From: JAXLRU01 sp046330935
GTDB lineage: Bacteria > Actinomycetota > Actinomycetes > Actinomycetales > Kineosporiaceae
DNA length: 64,000 nucleotides
NCBI GenBank assembly: GCA_046330935.1
Contig: JAXLRU010000005.1
Location: 372,001 to 436,000 of the forward strand
Reading direction: 5' to 3'
In this document: positions 1-9,547 of the stretch, piece after piece
Layout of the letters: every line of letters begins with the position of its first letter
Numbering within the stretch: the first letter of the stretch is position 1
The notes under the pieces: model-generated
What the model was told of the DNA's origin: nothing
Database searches by the model: none
The model's input: the letters and a program-made list of their open reading frames with translations, nothing else
Program-made: the position numbers and the translations under genes

Positions 1-740
1 CCGAGGGCGGGGAGGGCCAGCGGCACGGTGAGGGCGGCCACGAGCGCCACGCCCGCGGCGCGCATCCCGCTGCTGCCGGGGAGCACCCCGAGCCGCACGC
101 GGTCCCCGGGAGCCTGGCTGCCGGCGTTGACCATCCGGCCCCAGGACCGCACACGGTCACCGGACTCGGAGGCGACCAGCAGCAGGAAGCCGCAGGCGGC
201 CAGGAGGAACCACGGCCATGCAAGCCCGTCGGCCAGGACGGCGGCGGGCACGCAGTAGACGGCCAGCAGCGGCAGCCCGGCGAGGGCCGGCCGGCGCCAG
301 GTGGCGGCCGTCGCATCGGTCAGCACGGCGATGAGGCCGATCCCGGCGACGACCAGGAGCAGCACGCCGGGCTTGGCGTCCACGGGCGGGGACTGCTCGC
401 GTGTGATCTCCATGCCCTGGTCGGCGAGCACCCGCAGCCTCGACCAGACGGCGGGGGAGGGCAGGACCCCGGCGACGGCGCTCTCGCGGGCGAACAGGGT
501 GGTGACGACGATCGCGAGGGCGGCCAGCTGCGCCAGCACGACCGGGAGCCGCCAGCGCACCAGCTCGCGCACCACGAGCCCGGCGACGGTGACCGCCGCG
601 ACGGCGACGGCGACGTCGAGGAACCAGCGCGTCCCCTGCACGAGCGGGGTCAGGCACCCCGAGGTGAGCAGGACGGCGGCGGCGGCCGTGACGCCGAGGC
701 GGAACGACAGGGAGACGCGGGAGCGCGGCTGGGGACTCAT
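1..740 (-). CDS. TgpA-like transglutaminase membrane protein (DUF3488), N-terminal part
   Basis: The first ~246 residues are visible; the gene runs off the left edge. They contain about six hydrophobic segments (roughly residues 13-31, 40-57, 65-84, 127-145, 155-175 and 178-192), matching the DUF3488 membrane half of TgpA-type proteins. In that family a periplasm-facing transglutaminase core (Cys-His-Asp) follows, which would lie outside the window and cannot be checked. The ATG at 740 shares one base with the TGA of the DUF58 gene, so translation is probably coupled. The MoxR-DUF58-TgpA trio is a common bacterial unit linked to envelope or secreted-protein processing, but its precise role is not known. 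The family call rests on topology plus context. Confidence 0.75.
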   Translation of the reverse strand, partial: MSPQPRSRVSLSFRLGVTAAAAVLLTSGCLTPLVQGTRWFLDVAVAVAAVTVAGLVVRELVRWRLPVVLAQLAALAIVVTTLFARESAVAGVLPSPAVWSRLRVLADQGMEITREQSPPVDAKPGVLLLVVAGIGLIAVLTDATAATWRRPALAGLPLLAVYCVPAAVLADGLAWPWFLLAACGFLLLVASESGDRVRSWGRMVNAGSQAPGDRVRLGVLPGSSGMRAAGVALVAALTVPLALPAL

Positions 741-2091
741 CAGGGCCTGCTTCCCGTGGCGGGGGCCGCGGCGGGCCCGAAGGGGGAGGGGCCGGAGACC
801 CGGCCGGTGGGGGCGCTCAGGCCGGTGCGGCCGGGGGCGGCCAGGCGCGACCACGCCTGCACGACCGTCTCCTCGGGCCCGGACTCGGTGACCGCCCAGC
901 CGGCCGCGCGCAGCAGGGCGACGGCGCGGGTGCGGGCCGCGTCGGCCTCGCTCGCGAGGCGTCCGGGCACCTGCGCCCAGGCCGTGGTGCGCAGCACGAT
1001 CGCGGCTCCGCGCTGACCGCGCCGGGCGAGCCCGAGCAACGGCTTGACGTCCTCCGGCCCGACCTCGCCGAGCACGGCCACCAGCAGGCCGTCACCCCCG
1101 GAGGCGCTGACCTGGGCGATGGCCGCCGAGAGGTCGCCGGGGCCGCCGGCGCCGACCTCGGCGAGGTCGTCGCGCACCGGGCCCGCCCCCTCGCCGCGGT
1201 CGGTCCAGCCGACCTGCCGGCTCGAGGAGATGACGCGCACGCCGAACCGCTGCCCGGCCAGGTGCACGGCCACGGAGGCGGCGGCACTGATGGCCCACTC
1301 CAGTGACGAGGCGGGCCCCTCGCCGCGATGACCGGCGGCGCGCAGGTCGAGGACGACGGTCGCCCGCATCTGCCGTGGCTGCTCGTCGGTGCGGACCATG
1401 AGCTCGCCGCGGTGGGCGGTGGAGCGCCAGTGGACGCGACGGAGGTCGTCGCCGTGGCGGTACTCGCGGGTGGCCAGGTCGTCCTCGCCCGAGGCGGCCG
1501 CGGTGCGTGCGAGGGACTCCCCGACCCCGGCCCAGACCCCGCCGGCGGTGACGGCGGACAGCGGGTAGGTGCGGGGGACGACGACGAGGGGGTCGGTCGC
1601 GGTGAACGACCTCGTCGTCTCGCACATGCCGAAGGCGTCGGTGAGGCGCAGCCGCATCGGGCCGACCTCGAACCGCCCGCGGACCTCGGAGCGCAGGGCG
1701 TAGGTGACGGCGACGCGGACTTGCCGGACAGCCGGTCGATGACGAACCGGGGCGGGGCGCCGAGCGTGTAGGGCACGCGCTCCTCGGCGAGCAGCAGGCG
1801 GGTGGTGAAGCGGGTCAGGTTCTCCAGCTCCAACCGCACCCGCGCCGTCGAGCCGGCCACCACGCGCGTCGGCATCACCGTGCGGGACAGGGCGAGGCGG
1901 AACCTGGCCCTGGCCAGGGCCAGGACGCACAGCATCGGCAGGGCCAACAGGAGGACGGCGATCCGCAGGAGGTCTCTCTGGCCGAGGACGACCGCGCAGA
2001 CCGCGGCCGCCCCACCGGCGGCGAGGAAGGATCGGCCTCGGACGGTGAGGCCGCGCATGCCCGCCATCCAGGCGGCGCCGAGGCCCGACAT
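740..2091 (-). CDS. DUF58 domain protein (frameshifted as read)
   Basis: Member of the DUF58 family that accompanies MoxR ATPases. The N-terminus has two hydrophobic segments, and the C-terminal half carries the family signature REYRHGDDLRRVHW followed by a von Willebrand-A-like region. The reading frame breaks near 1720: upstream ends ...DRLSGK and downstream resumes VRVAVTYALR... one frame over. Restoring a single G (AAG-GTC instead of AAGTC) joins the two, so a base-calling error in a G run is likeliest. The ATG at 2091 lies 8 bases past the MoxR stop. The stop at 740-742 overlaps the next gene. Confidence 0.8.
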
Positions 2092-2099
2092 GCGCGCCG

Positions 2100-3077
2100 T
2101 CAGGCCGTGGCCCGGGCGCGGGGCAGCGCCACCGTCGCGAGGATCCCGGACAGGATGTCCTCGGGGGAGCGGCTGGTCACCATCGCGTCCTGGCTGGGGA
2201 TCAGGCGGTGGGCGAGCACCGGCAGCGCGAGGCCGCGGACGTCGTCGGGCAGGACGTGGTTGCGGCCCTCCATGGCCGCGTGCGCCTTGGCGGCACGCAT
2301 CAGGTGGAGGGCGGCGCGGGGGGACGCGCCGAGCTTGATCTCGGGGTGGTCGCGGGTGGCGCGGACCAGGGAGACGACGTACTCCTTGATCGCGTCCGCC
2401 GCGTAGACGTCGCGCGCCGCGGCGATCAGGCCGCGCAGCGTCTCGACGTCGCTGACCGGGCGCAGGGAGTCCAGCGGCTCGGCGCGGGTGTGGTGGTCGA
2501 GCATCGCGAGTTCGGCGTCGGCCGAGGGGTAGCCCATCGACACCCGCACCATGAACCGGTCGCGCTGGGCCTCGGGCAGGGCGTAGGTGCCGTCCATGTC
2601 GACCGGGTTCTGGGTGGCCATGACGATGAACGGCGGCTGGAGCAGGTAGCTCACGCCGTCGACCGTGACCTGGCGCTCCTCCATGCACTCCAGGAGCGCC
2701 GACTGCGTCTTCGGGCTCGAGCGGTTGATCTCGTCGCCCACGACGACGTTGGCGAAGACCGGCCCCGGCTTGAACTCGAACTCCTGGCGTTCCTGGTGGA
2801 ACACGCTCACGCCGGTGATGTCGCTGGGCATGAGGTCGGGGGTGAACTGGATGCGCCGCACCGAGCAGCCCGAGGCCCGCGCCAGTGCCTTGGCGAGCAT
2901 GGTCTTGCCGACGCCGGGAACGTCCTCCAGGAGCAGGTGACCTTCGGCCAGCATCACCGTCACGGCGAGCTGGACGACGTCGGGCTTGCCCTCCACCACC
3001 GTCGAGACCGCGGCGCGGATCGCCGAGGTGGTGCGCACGAGCGCGTCGAGGCTGCCCGGCTCGATGGTCCTGGTCAC
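2100..3077 (-). CDS. MoxR-family AAA+ ATPase
   Basis: AAA+ ATPase of the MoxR group, thought to act as a chaperone in complex assembly together with DUF58/VWA partners. Visible motifs are a Walker A DVPGVGKTMLAKAL, a Walker B region VVGDEINRSSPKTQSALLE, and the sensor-type ATQNP. Length is 325 residues, typical of the family. The GTG at 3077 is chosen because AGGGAG precedes it at suitable distance and because the family's N-terminus aligns there; the frame stays open further upstream without family similarity. First gene of the MoxR-DUF58-TgpA operon. A possible minus-strand -10 (TATAAC, 3243-3238) lies upstream, with no convincing -35. Confidence 0.88.
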   Translation of the reverse strand: MTRTIEPGSLDALVRTTSAIRAAVSTVVEGKPDVVQLAVTVMLAEGHLLLEDVPGVGKTMLAKALARASGCSVRRIQFTPDLMPSDITGVSVFHQERQEFEFKPGPVFANVVVGDEINRSSPKTQSALLECMEERQVTVDGVSYLLQPPFIVMATQNPVDMDGTYALPEAQRDRFMVRVSMGYPSADAELAMLDHHTRAEPLDSLRPVSDVETLRGLIAAARDVYAADAIKEYVVSLVRATRDHPEIKLGASPRAALHLMRAAKAHAAMEGRNHVLPDDVRGLALPVLAHRLIPSQDAMVTSRSPEDILSGILATVALPRARATA

Positions 3078-3807
3078 ACCGTCTCCCTGTCTCGGCCCTC
3101 GCGCGCCGCGGTCGGGGGACCGGTCTGCGGCGACTGCGACGGCGCCCATCACCCACGGCGTCCCCCGTGACGGGTGCCGTGCCTGCCTCGCGACGGTACC
3201 CGCGGGCACGCCCGCTGTCGCCGTTCGCTTCCTGAACGTTATAGACCGCGACGGTGCGCCGCCACGCACGCGCCTGGCGGGCCCTCCGGAGGAGACGACG
3301 GGCGGGCCCGTGCGGTTCCTCGCGACGCGATCGCCGTCCCGGCTCGGGGGGAGGCTGCTCCTCCCCACTTCCCCCCACCGCAGCTCCTCCTGCCCGTCGC
3401 GGAGCCCGACGTCCACCCCGCTGTCGCGCTGCGCGTGGCCCACGTCGACGGCGGGCCGGGAGCGCGATCCCGCTGGTCAGGGCAGCTTTCGGCTCGCCCT
3501 GCCCTCGGTTGGGCGGCGCAAGGGGCGGCGGTGGGCCGACGTCGAGCGACGCGGCGCCTGTCGCCTCGCGGGACTGCGTCCCCCACTCTGCTCCACCCGC
3601 GCTGACCAGGGGTTTTCCTAATCGGCGCTGAGCCTTTCGGGCGAATCGCCGTTGACGGTGGAGGGAAGTGGAGTACTGTGGAGCGCACTGGAGGATCAGG
3701 GGTTCGAGACGGCGTCGGTTGCCAGCCGCCGGCGGATCGGACCGTCGTCACAGCTCGTAGGCCGGGGGGCCGTCCGCTAGGGCGTGGCGAGGTGAGGGAG
3801 GTGGGCC
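3078..3807. other. Intergenic region between the divergent moxR and mraZ operons
   Basis: 730 bases between two divergent operons. Open frames cross it on both strands, but none resembles a known family and their composition is what random high-G+C DNA gives. The right part holds the mraZ promoter and MraZ operator (listed separately). The left part should hold the moxR promoter. I see nothing else I can support. Confidence 0.6.
3652..3694 (+). promoter_or_regulatory. mraZ promoter overlapped by four MraZ boxes
   Basis: A sigma-70-type promoter reads TTGACG (3652-3657), 16-bp spacer, TACTGT (3674-3679). Across it lie four TGGAG pentamers starting at 3659, 3669, 3679 and 3689, exactly one helical turn (10 bp) apart. 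MraZ is known to bind short TGG-containing direct repeats at this spacing upstream of its own operon. The boxes cover the spacer, -10 and start site, so binding would repress dcw transcription. This is inferred from sequence only. Confidence 0.75.
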
Positions 3808-4239
3808 GTGTTCCTCGGTACCCACCTGCCGCGTCTCGACGAGAAGGGGCGGCTGATCCTCCCGGCGAAGTTCCGGGAGCAGTTGGAGGCCGGGATCGTC
3901 CTCACCCGAGGGCAGGAACGGTGCCTCTACCTCTTCCCGGCGGAGGAGTTCGCGCGGTTGGCGGGGCAGTTGCGCCAGGCACCGGTCACGAGCAAGCAGG
4001 CCCGTGACTACCTGCGCGTCTTCCTCTCCGGGGCCTCCGACGAGGCCATGGACAAGCAGGGGCGGATCACGATCCCCCCGATCCTGCGCAGCTATGCCGG
4101 GCTCGAGCGCGAGTGCGCCGTGATCGGCATGGGGGAGCGGGTGGAGATCTGGGACGCCGCCAGCTGGCAGCGCTACCTGTCCGAGCAGGAGCAGGCGTTC
4201 GCCGAACAGGAGGACGAGGTCGTCCCCGGGCTGTTCTGA
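3808..4239 (+). CDS. mraZ: Transcriptional regulator MraZ
   Basis: First gene of the dcw cluster; a DNA-binding protein of the SpoVT/AbrB fold that represses its own operon. The 143 residues carry the two AbrB-like repeats expected of MraZ, the first with DEKGRLILPAKFR and the second with DKQGRITIPPILR. The GTG at 3808 follows a purine-rich GAGGTGAGGGAGGTG stretch. The family N-terminus (MFLGTHLPRLDEKGR) begins exactly here. Likely autoregulated through the TGGAG repeats at 3659-3693. Confidence 0.95.
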   Translation: MFLGTHLPRLDEKGRLILPAKFREQLEAGIVLTRGQERCLYLFPAEEFARLAGQLRQAPVTSKQARDYLRVFLSGASDEAMDKQGRITIPPILRSYAGLERECAVIGMGERVEIWDAASWQRYLSEQEQAFAEQEDEVVPGLF

Positions 4240-4429
4240 CCACCGCGAGGTCGGGACGCGCTCGGGGCGCAGCAGCAGATCGAGCAGGTCGAGGCACGAA
4301 CCGCAGATGCGGGATCCGGACGGTCCGGTCTCCAGCCGCCGTTCGTCACCTGTCGCACCTTCCCCGGTGACAGGCGGCGCACGACGGCGGATGGAGACCA
4401 GACCGCCCGGGCCCTGGGGAGGGGTCGAG

Positions 4430-5437
4430 GTGACGCAGTCCTCGCGTCCGGCGCAGGACCGGCACGTGCCGGTGATGCTGCGCGAATGCGTGGACGTCCT
4501 CGCCCCCGCGCTGAGCAGGCCCGGATCGGTTCACGTCGACGGCACGCTCGGGATGGGCGGGCACGCCGAGGCGATCCTCGAGCGCTGCCCGGGGAGCGTG
4601 CTCGTCGGCATCGACCGCGACGAGCAGGCCCTGGCCCTGGCCGGTGAACGCCTGGCGCGGTTCGGCTCGCGGGTGCACCTCGTGCACGCCGTCTACGACG
4701 AGGTCGACAGGGTGCTGGCCGCGGTGGGCGCCCGGCAGGTCGACTCGGTCCTGCTCGACCTGGGGGTCTCCTCGCTGCAGCTGGACGAGGCGGAGCGAGG
4801 GTTCGCCTACGCCGTCGACGCGCCCCTGGACATGCGCATGGACCGCAGCACGGGGACGACGGCGGCCGAGGTCCTCAACACCTACTCCGCCGCGGACCTC
4901 GCCCGGATCCTGCACCGCTACGGCGAGGAGCGCTTCGCCCGCAGGATCGCCGGCGAGATCGTGCGTCGCCGCGAGGTCACCCCCTGGACCACCAGCGGTC
5001 CGCTCGTCCAGCTCCTGCGCGACGTGGTTCCGATGGCGTCGCAGCGCAGCGGGGGGCATCCCGCGAAGCGGACGTTCCAGGCGCTGCGGATCGAGGTCAA
5101 CGGCGAACTCGCGGCGCTCGAGGCGGCCGTGCCGGGCTGGCTGGACGCGGTGGCATTCGGCGGCCGGGTAGCCGTCCTCACCTATCACTCGCTGGAGGAC
5201 CGGCTGGTCAAGCAGGAGTTCGTCGCCCGCAGCAAGAGCACCGCACCCGCCGGCCTGCCGGTGGAGCTGCCCGAGCACGCACCCACCTTCGCGTCCCTGA
5301 CGCGCGGCGGTGCAGCCCCCGGCGCGCAGGAGGTCGAGGCCAACCCTCGGGCCGCCTCGGCCCGGCTGCGCGCCGTCGAACGTGTCCGCCCCGACCACCG
5401 CACCGCCCCGAGGACCAGGAGAGGAGCCCCGTCATGA
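4430..5437 (+). CDS. rsmH: 16S rRNA (cytosine-1402-N4)-methyltransferase RsmH
   Basis: SAM-dependent methyltransferase (formerly MraW) that modifies C1402 in the decoding centre of 16S rRNA. The SAM-binding motif DGTLGMGGHAEAIL is near the N-terminus. MRMDRS and the C-terminal TYHSLEDRLVKQ are family signatures. The GTG at 4430 gives 335 residues and is preceded by GGGGAGGGG; an in-frame ATG at 4391 would add 13 residues but has a weaker ribosome site. The stop overlaps the next ATG (ATGA), as is usual in this operon. Confidence 0.93.
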   Translation: MTQSSRPAQDRHVPVMLRECVDVLAPALSRPGSVHVDGTLGMGGHAEAILERCPGSVLVGIDRDEQALALAGERLARFGSRVHLVHAVYDEVDRVLAAVGARQVDSVLLDLGVSSLQLDEAERGFAYAVDAPLDMRMDRSTGTTAAEVLNTYSAADLARILHRYGEERFARRIAGEIVRRREVTPWTTSGPLVQLLRDVVPMASQRSGGHPAKRTFQALRIEVNGELAALEAAVPGWLDAVAFGGRVAVLTYHSLEDRLVKQEFVARSKSTAPAGLPVELPEHAPTFASLTRGGAAPGAQEVEANPRAASARLRAVERVRPDHRTAPRTRRGAPS

Positions 5438-5853
5438 GCCAGACCGCCACCGCCACCGGCGTCGGTGTCCGCGCGCTGCGAGCGCCGGCACCCGCGGCAC
5501 CGGCCCTGCGCGTCGTCCCCGTCCTGGAGCCCCGCCGTTCGCGGCTGGGCCTGGTCGTCGCCTGCCTCGGCATGCTCGTCGCAGGGCTGATCGTCCTGCT
5601 CCAGGTCAACATCAGCCTCGGCCACGGCTCCTACGAGATGTACCGGCTGCAGGCTCGCCAGGACGCCCTCGCCGAGCAGCAGCAGGCACTCGAGGAGTCG
5701 CTCACCGCCGCGCAGGCGCCGGCCGCGCTCGCCGCCCAGGCCGCCCGCCTGGGCATGGTGCCCGCGCCCGACCCGCAGTTCCTGCGCCTGTCGGCCCGCG
5801 ACGGCGTGGCGCCGGCTCCCAGTGGCAAGGCTGCTCCTAGCCTCGACAGATGA
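5434..5853 (+). CDS. ftsL: FtsL-like septum formation protein
   Basis: Small bitopic division protein in the position always held by ftsL, between rsmH and ftsI. A Pro/Ala-rich cytoplasmic stretch is followed by one membrane segment (about residues 38-60, LGLVVACLGMLVAGLIVLLQ), then a Glu/Gln/Ala-rich predicted coiled coil, then a short GMVPAPDPQFLRL tail typical of FtsL/DivIC. The sequence is poorly conserved in this family, so the call rests on topology, tail and position. Known partners are FtsQ and FtsB/DivIC, with activation of FtsW-FtsI. Confidence 0.8.
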   Translation: MSQTATATGVGVRALRAPAPAAPALRVVPVLEPRRSRLGLVVACLGMLVAGLIVLLQVNISLGHGSYEMYRLQARQDALAEQQQALEESLTAAQAPAALAAQAARLGMVPAPDPQFLRLSARDGVAPAPSGKAAPSLDR

Positions 5854-5913
5854 GTGTGTCCTGCGCCACGCGCAGGGCGACCTGATCGGCTGCCGGCCGC
5901 GGAAGGAGTGGGC

Positions 5914-7917
5914 GTGTCACCCAGCGGCCCCCCGGCCCCCTCGAAGGCGCAACCGCGCGCGCGCACGGCGTCCCGCACCGGCGGGGCCCCCGCTCGCGCA
6001 GCGCACCCCCGGCCGCCGGCGGGCGGGCGGCCCGCCTCCGGGTCGCCCGCCCGGGCGACGACGACCCGCACGGCCGAGCGGGCGACCCCCGCGAGAGCGG
6101 GCCGCCCCGCGCCCGCGCCCGACCGACGTCCCGCCCCGCGCGCCCGCAGGCGCCCCCAGGCACGCCCGCTTCCGCCCGTGTCCGCCGAGCGACGCCTGCG
6201 CGCGGTGCTGGCGCTGCTCGTGGCCGTGCTCGGCCTGTTCTGCGGTCGGCTGTTCCAGATCCAGGGTCTCGACAGCGCCGCCCTGGCCTCCCGCGCCCTC
6301 GACCAGCGCACCGTCGACCGCACGCTGCCCGCCCACCGCGGTGACATCGTCGACCGCGACGGCGCCGTGCTGGCCACGACCGTCGAGCGGCGCAACGTCA
6401 CGGTCGACCAGACGCTCGTGCACGGCTACAAGCGCATGGTGGACGGGAAGAAGGTGGTCGTCGGCGTCCCGGGGGCCGCCACCGACCTCGCCGGCGTCCT
6501 CGGCCTGCCCGTCGACGACGTGCGCACGGCCCTCACGGGCACCCGGAAGTTCGCCTACGTCACCAAGGGCATCTCCCCGCAGCTGTGGCGGCGGGTCGAG
6601 CGCCTGCGCATCCCCGGCGTCTTCTCCGAGTACGCCGCGACCCGGTCCTACCCCTCCGGGGCCGTCGGTGCCTCCGTCGTCGGCGCCATGGGGACCGACG
6701 GGCGGCCGCTCACCGGCATCGAGAACTCCCTGCACTCCGCCCTCGCGGGCAAGGACGGCAGCGCCAGCTACGAGAAGGGCGTCGACGGCCGCCAGATCCC
6801 CGGCGGGCTCAGCCGCGAGGTGGCGCCCGTGCCCGGCGGCACCGTCCGCCTCAGCATCCGCACCGACCTGCAGTACCGGGCGGAGACGGCGTTGGCCGAG
6901 CAGGTGCGCCGCACGGGGGCCGAGTCGGGGGCGATCGTCGTTCGCGACGTCCGCAGCCCCGACATCCTCGCCATCGCCACCTACCCGACGTTCGACAGGG
7001 CCGACCCCGGCAAGTCGCTGCAGCTGCTCAACAACCACGCGCTCATGGACGTCTTCGAGCCCGGCTCCACGGCCAAGGTGATCACGGCTGCGGCGGCCAT
7101 GGAGGAGGGGAAGGTGCGTCCCGCCACGGGGCTGGTCGTCGACGGGACGATCCGGCGCGGTGGCCGCACGTTCCACGACTCCCACTCCCACGGCCCCGAG
7201 AAGCTGACCTTCGCCGGCGTGCTCGCCCAGTCCAGCAACGTCGGGACGATCATGGTGGGGGAGCGGCTCTCGCCCGAGGTCATGCACCGCTACCTCACCG
7301 CCTTCGGGGTGGGTCAGAAGACAGGCGTGGGGCTGCCCGAGTCCCGTGGCCTGCTCGCAGCCCCTCAGGACTGGAACGCCTCGCAGCGCTACACGGTCCT
7401 GTTCGGCCAGGGCGTGTCGGTCACGGCGCTGCAGGCCACCGACGTGTTCCAGACCATCGCGAACAAGGGCGTGCGGATCCCGCCGAGGCTGGTGCAGGCC
7501 ACCCTCGACGCCGACGGCTCGCCCGTTCCGCAGCCGCGCCCGGCCGGGGTGCGGGTGGTGAGCGAGCGCACGGCCACCGAGCTGAGCACGATCCTCGAAT
7601 CCGTGGTGAGCGAGGAGGGGACGGCGGAGTCGGCGCAGATCCCGGGGTACCGGGTCGCGGGCAAGACGGGCACGGCGCAGGCCGTCGACACGCAGTGCGG
7701 CTGCTACCGGGGCTACACCGCGAGCTTCATCGGCTACGCCCCCGCCGACGACCCGCGCCTGGTCGTGTCGGTGGTGCTCCAGCGCCCGGTCAACGGCCAC
7801 TACGGCGGGACGGTCGCGGCTCCGGTCTTCAAGGAGGTCATGAGCTACGCCCTGGCCCAGGAGGCGGTGCCGCCGACCGGGCGCAAGGCACCCGCCGTGA
7901 AGCTCACGTGGCGCTGA
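5914..7917 (+). CDS. ftsI: Septal peptidoglycan transpeptidase FtsI (PBP3, class B)
   Basis: Class B penicillin-binding protein that crosslinks septal peptidoglycan with FtsW. An Arg/Pro/Ala-rich cytoplasmic leader of ~85 residues precedes one membrane anchor (LRAVLALLVAVLGLFCGRLF). A pedestal/dimerisation domain and the transpeptidase domain follow. The active-site motifs are intact: STAK (Ser385), SSN (Ser440) and KTGT (Lys584). The GTG at 5914 is chosen because GGAAGGAG lies five bases ahead; an in-frame GTG at 5854 would abut the ftsL stop without a ribosome site. 667 residues. Confidence 0.93.
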   Translation: MSPSGPPAPSKAQPRARTASRTGGAPARAAHPRPPAGGRPASGSPARATTTRTAERATPARAGRPAPAPDRRPAPRARRRPQARPLPPVSAERRLRAVLALLVAVLGLFCGRLFQIQGLDSAALASRALDQRTVDRTLPAHRGDIVDRDGAVLATTVERRNVTVDQTLVHGYKRMVDGKKVVVGVPGAATDLAGVLGLPVDDVRTALTGTRKFAYVTKGISPQLWRRVERLRIPGVFSEYAATRSYPSGAVGASVVGAMGTDGRPLTGIENSLHSALAGKDGSASYEKGVDGRQIPGGLSREVAPVPGGTVRLSIRTDLQYRAETALAEQVRRTGAESGAIVVRDVRSPDILAIATYPTFDRADPGKSLQLLNNHALMDVFEPGSTAKVITAAAAMEEGKVRPATGLVVDGTIRRGGRTFHDSHSHGPEKLTFAGVLAQSSNVGTIMVGERLSPEVMHRYLTAFGVGQKTGVGLPESRGLLAAPQDWNASQRYTVLFGQGVSVTALQATDVFQTIANKGVRIPPRLVQATLDADGSPVPQPRPAGVRVVSERTATELSTILESVVSEEGTAESAQIPGYRVAGKTGTAQAVDTQCGCYRGYTASFIGYAPADDPRLVVSVVLQRPVNGHYGGTVAAPVFKEVMSYALAQEAVPPTGRKAPAVKLTWR

Positions 7918-7934
7918 CCGGCTACCCTCCGACC

Positions 7935-9547
7935 GTGCCGCCCGACGTCCCTCCGCCGTCACCGGCGGGGCCCCGGCCGCGCAGCGTCCCGGGGTACTCC
8001 CTCGCCGACCTGCTGCGTCGATGGCCGCAGCTCGAGCACCGGGGCGCGGGCCGCGACCCGGCTCAGGTGGAGCTGAGCGGGGTCAGCCTCGACTCCCGGG
8101 CGATCGCCCCGGGCGATCTCTACGCCGCCCTGCCGGGCTCCAGCAGTCACGGTGCCGCCTTCGCGGCCCAGGCCGCCGCCGCGGGTGCGATCGCCGTCCT
8201 CACCGATCCCGACGGGGTGCGGCAGCTGGACGACGCCGGGCCGGAGGTGCTGGTCGCCCCCCGCCCGCGGGAGCTGGTCGGCGAGATCTCGGCCTGGGTG
8301 TTCGGGGAGCCCGCGCGCCGCCTGCGCACGTTCGGCGTGACCGGCACGAACGGCAAGACCACCACGACGTTCCTCCTCGCCGGCGCCCTGGAGCGGGTGG
8401 GCCGCACCTGCGGGCTGGTGGGGACGGTGGAGAACCGGGTCGGGGAGGTCCGCCTGCCCAGCGTCCGGACGACGCCCGAGGCGCCGGCCCTCCAGGCGAT
8501 GCTCGCCGTCATGGTGGAGGCGGGGGCGCGTGACTGCGCCCTGGAGATCTCCAGCCACGCCCTGCGCCTGCACCGGGTGGACGGCCTGTGCGTCGACGTC
8601 GCGGGGTTCACGAACCTCTCCCAGGACCACCTCGACTTCCACCCCGACATGGAGGACTACTTCGCGGCGAAGGCCGAGCTGTTCACCTCCCGGCACGCCC
8701 GGCGGGCGGTGGTCTGCGTCGACGACGCGTGGGGCGCGCGGATGGCGGCGCACGCGAGGGCGCAGGGCCTGCCCACGGTGACGTTCGCCCTGGCCGACGC
8801 CGACGTCACCGACGCCGACGTGCGGGTCCGGGCGGACGGCGACGAGATCGTCCTCGTCACGCCCTCGGGCCCCCTGTGCCGGCTCCTCCCGCCGCTGCCG
8901 GGGTCGTTCAACCAGGCCAATGCCGCACTCGCGGTCCTGATGCTGGTCGAGGGCGGCATGCCCGCCGAGGAGGCCGCCCGCGCGGTGGCGGCTGCGGGGG
9001 CCGTGCCCGGCCGGATGGAGCTCGTGGACGCCGGCCTGCCGCCCGAGCAGGCGGCCCGGGCCCCGCTGGCGCTCGTCGACTACGCCCACACGCCGGCCGC
9101 GGTCGCGGCCGCCACCGCCTCGCTGCGCCCTCGCAGCCCGCTCGTCGTCGTCCTCGGTGCCGGGGGTGACCGCGACCGGGACAAGCGCCCGCTGATGGGC
9201 CGCGCCGCCGCCGACGGTGCCGACGTCGTCATCGTGACCGACGACAACCCGCGATCGGAGGACCCGGCCGCGATCCGCGCGTCCGTGCTCGCCGGCGCCG
9301 TGCAGGGCGGCGCCCTGGTGCGGGAGGTGCCGGACCGTCGCGAGGCCGTACGCCTCGCGGTACGGCTGGCGACGCCGCCCGGGGAGCCCGCCGGGTGCGG
9401 TCCTGGTCGCGGGCAAGGGGCACGAGCGAGGACAGGGACTACGGGGGGGTCGTCCACCCTTCGACGATCGCGAGGTGCTGGCCTGGGGCGCCGCGCGAGC
9501 ACCTCGGGGAAGCCGTTTCCACCACGACGAAGGAGCAGTCCGCGTGA
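7935..9547 (+). CDS. murE: UDP-MurNAc-L-Ala-D-Glu:meso-diaminopimelate ligase MurE (3' end frameshifted)
   Basis: Adds the third residue of the peptidoglycan stem peptide. The ATP loop GVTGTNGKTTT is near residue 134. The substrate motif DNPR at residue 437 is the one associated with meso-diaminopimelate rather than lysine. The frame is clean to about 9395, then breaks: the conserved end VLVAGKGHERGQDYGGVVHPFDDREVLAWG is spread over two other frames by at least two shifts (one an extra G in CAGGGAC). The last codons reach a TGA at 9545-9547 overlapping the murF GTG. The start is uncertain: GTG 7935 follows a TACCCT -10-like hexamer at leaderless distance; GTG 7908 overlaps ftsI. Confidence 0.85.

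Noticed and set aside
2208..3170. A 320-codon plus-strand frame antisense to moxR
   Set aside because: Composition (His, Arg, Val, Gly, Asp rich) is that of an antisense shadow; moxR on the other strand is certain.
817..3378. A single 853-codon minus-strand open frame covering MoxR and DUF58
   Set aside because: It is the wrong frame over moxR and enters the right one only for the first part of DUF58; high G+C leaves alternative frames open.
4345..4374. GTCACC/GGTGAC inverted repeat between mraZ and rsmH as a terminator
   Set aside because: Six-base arms around a 15-base loop with no T run; too weak, and the operon is expected to continue.
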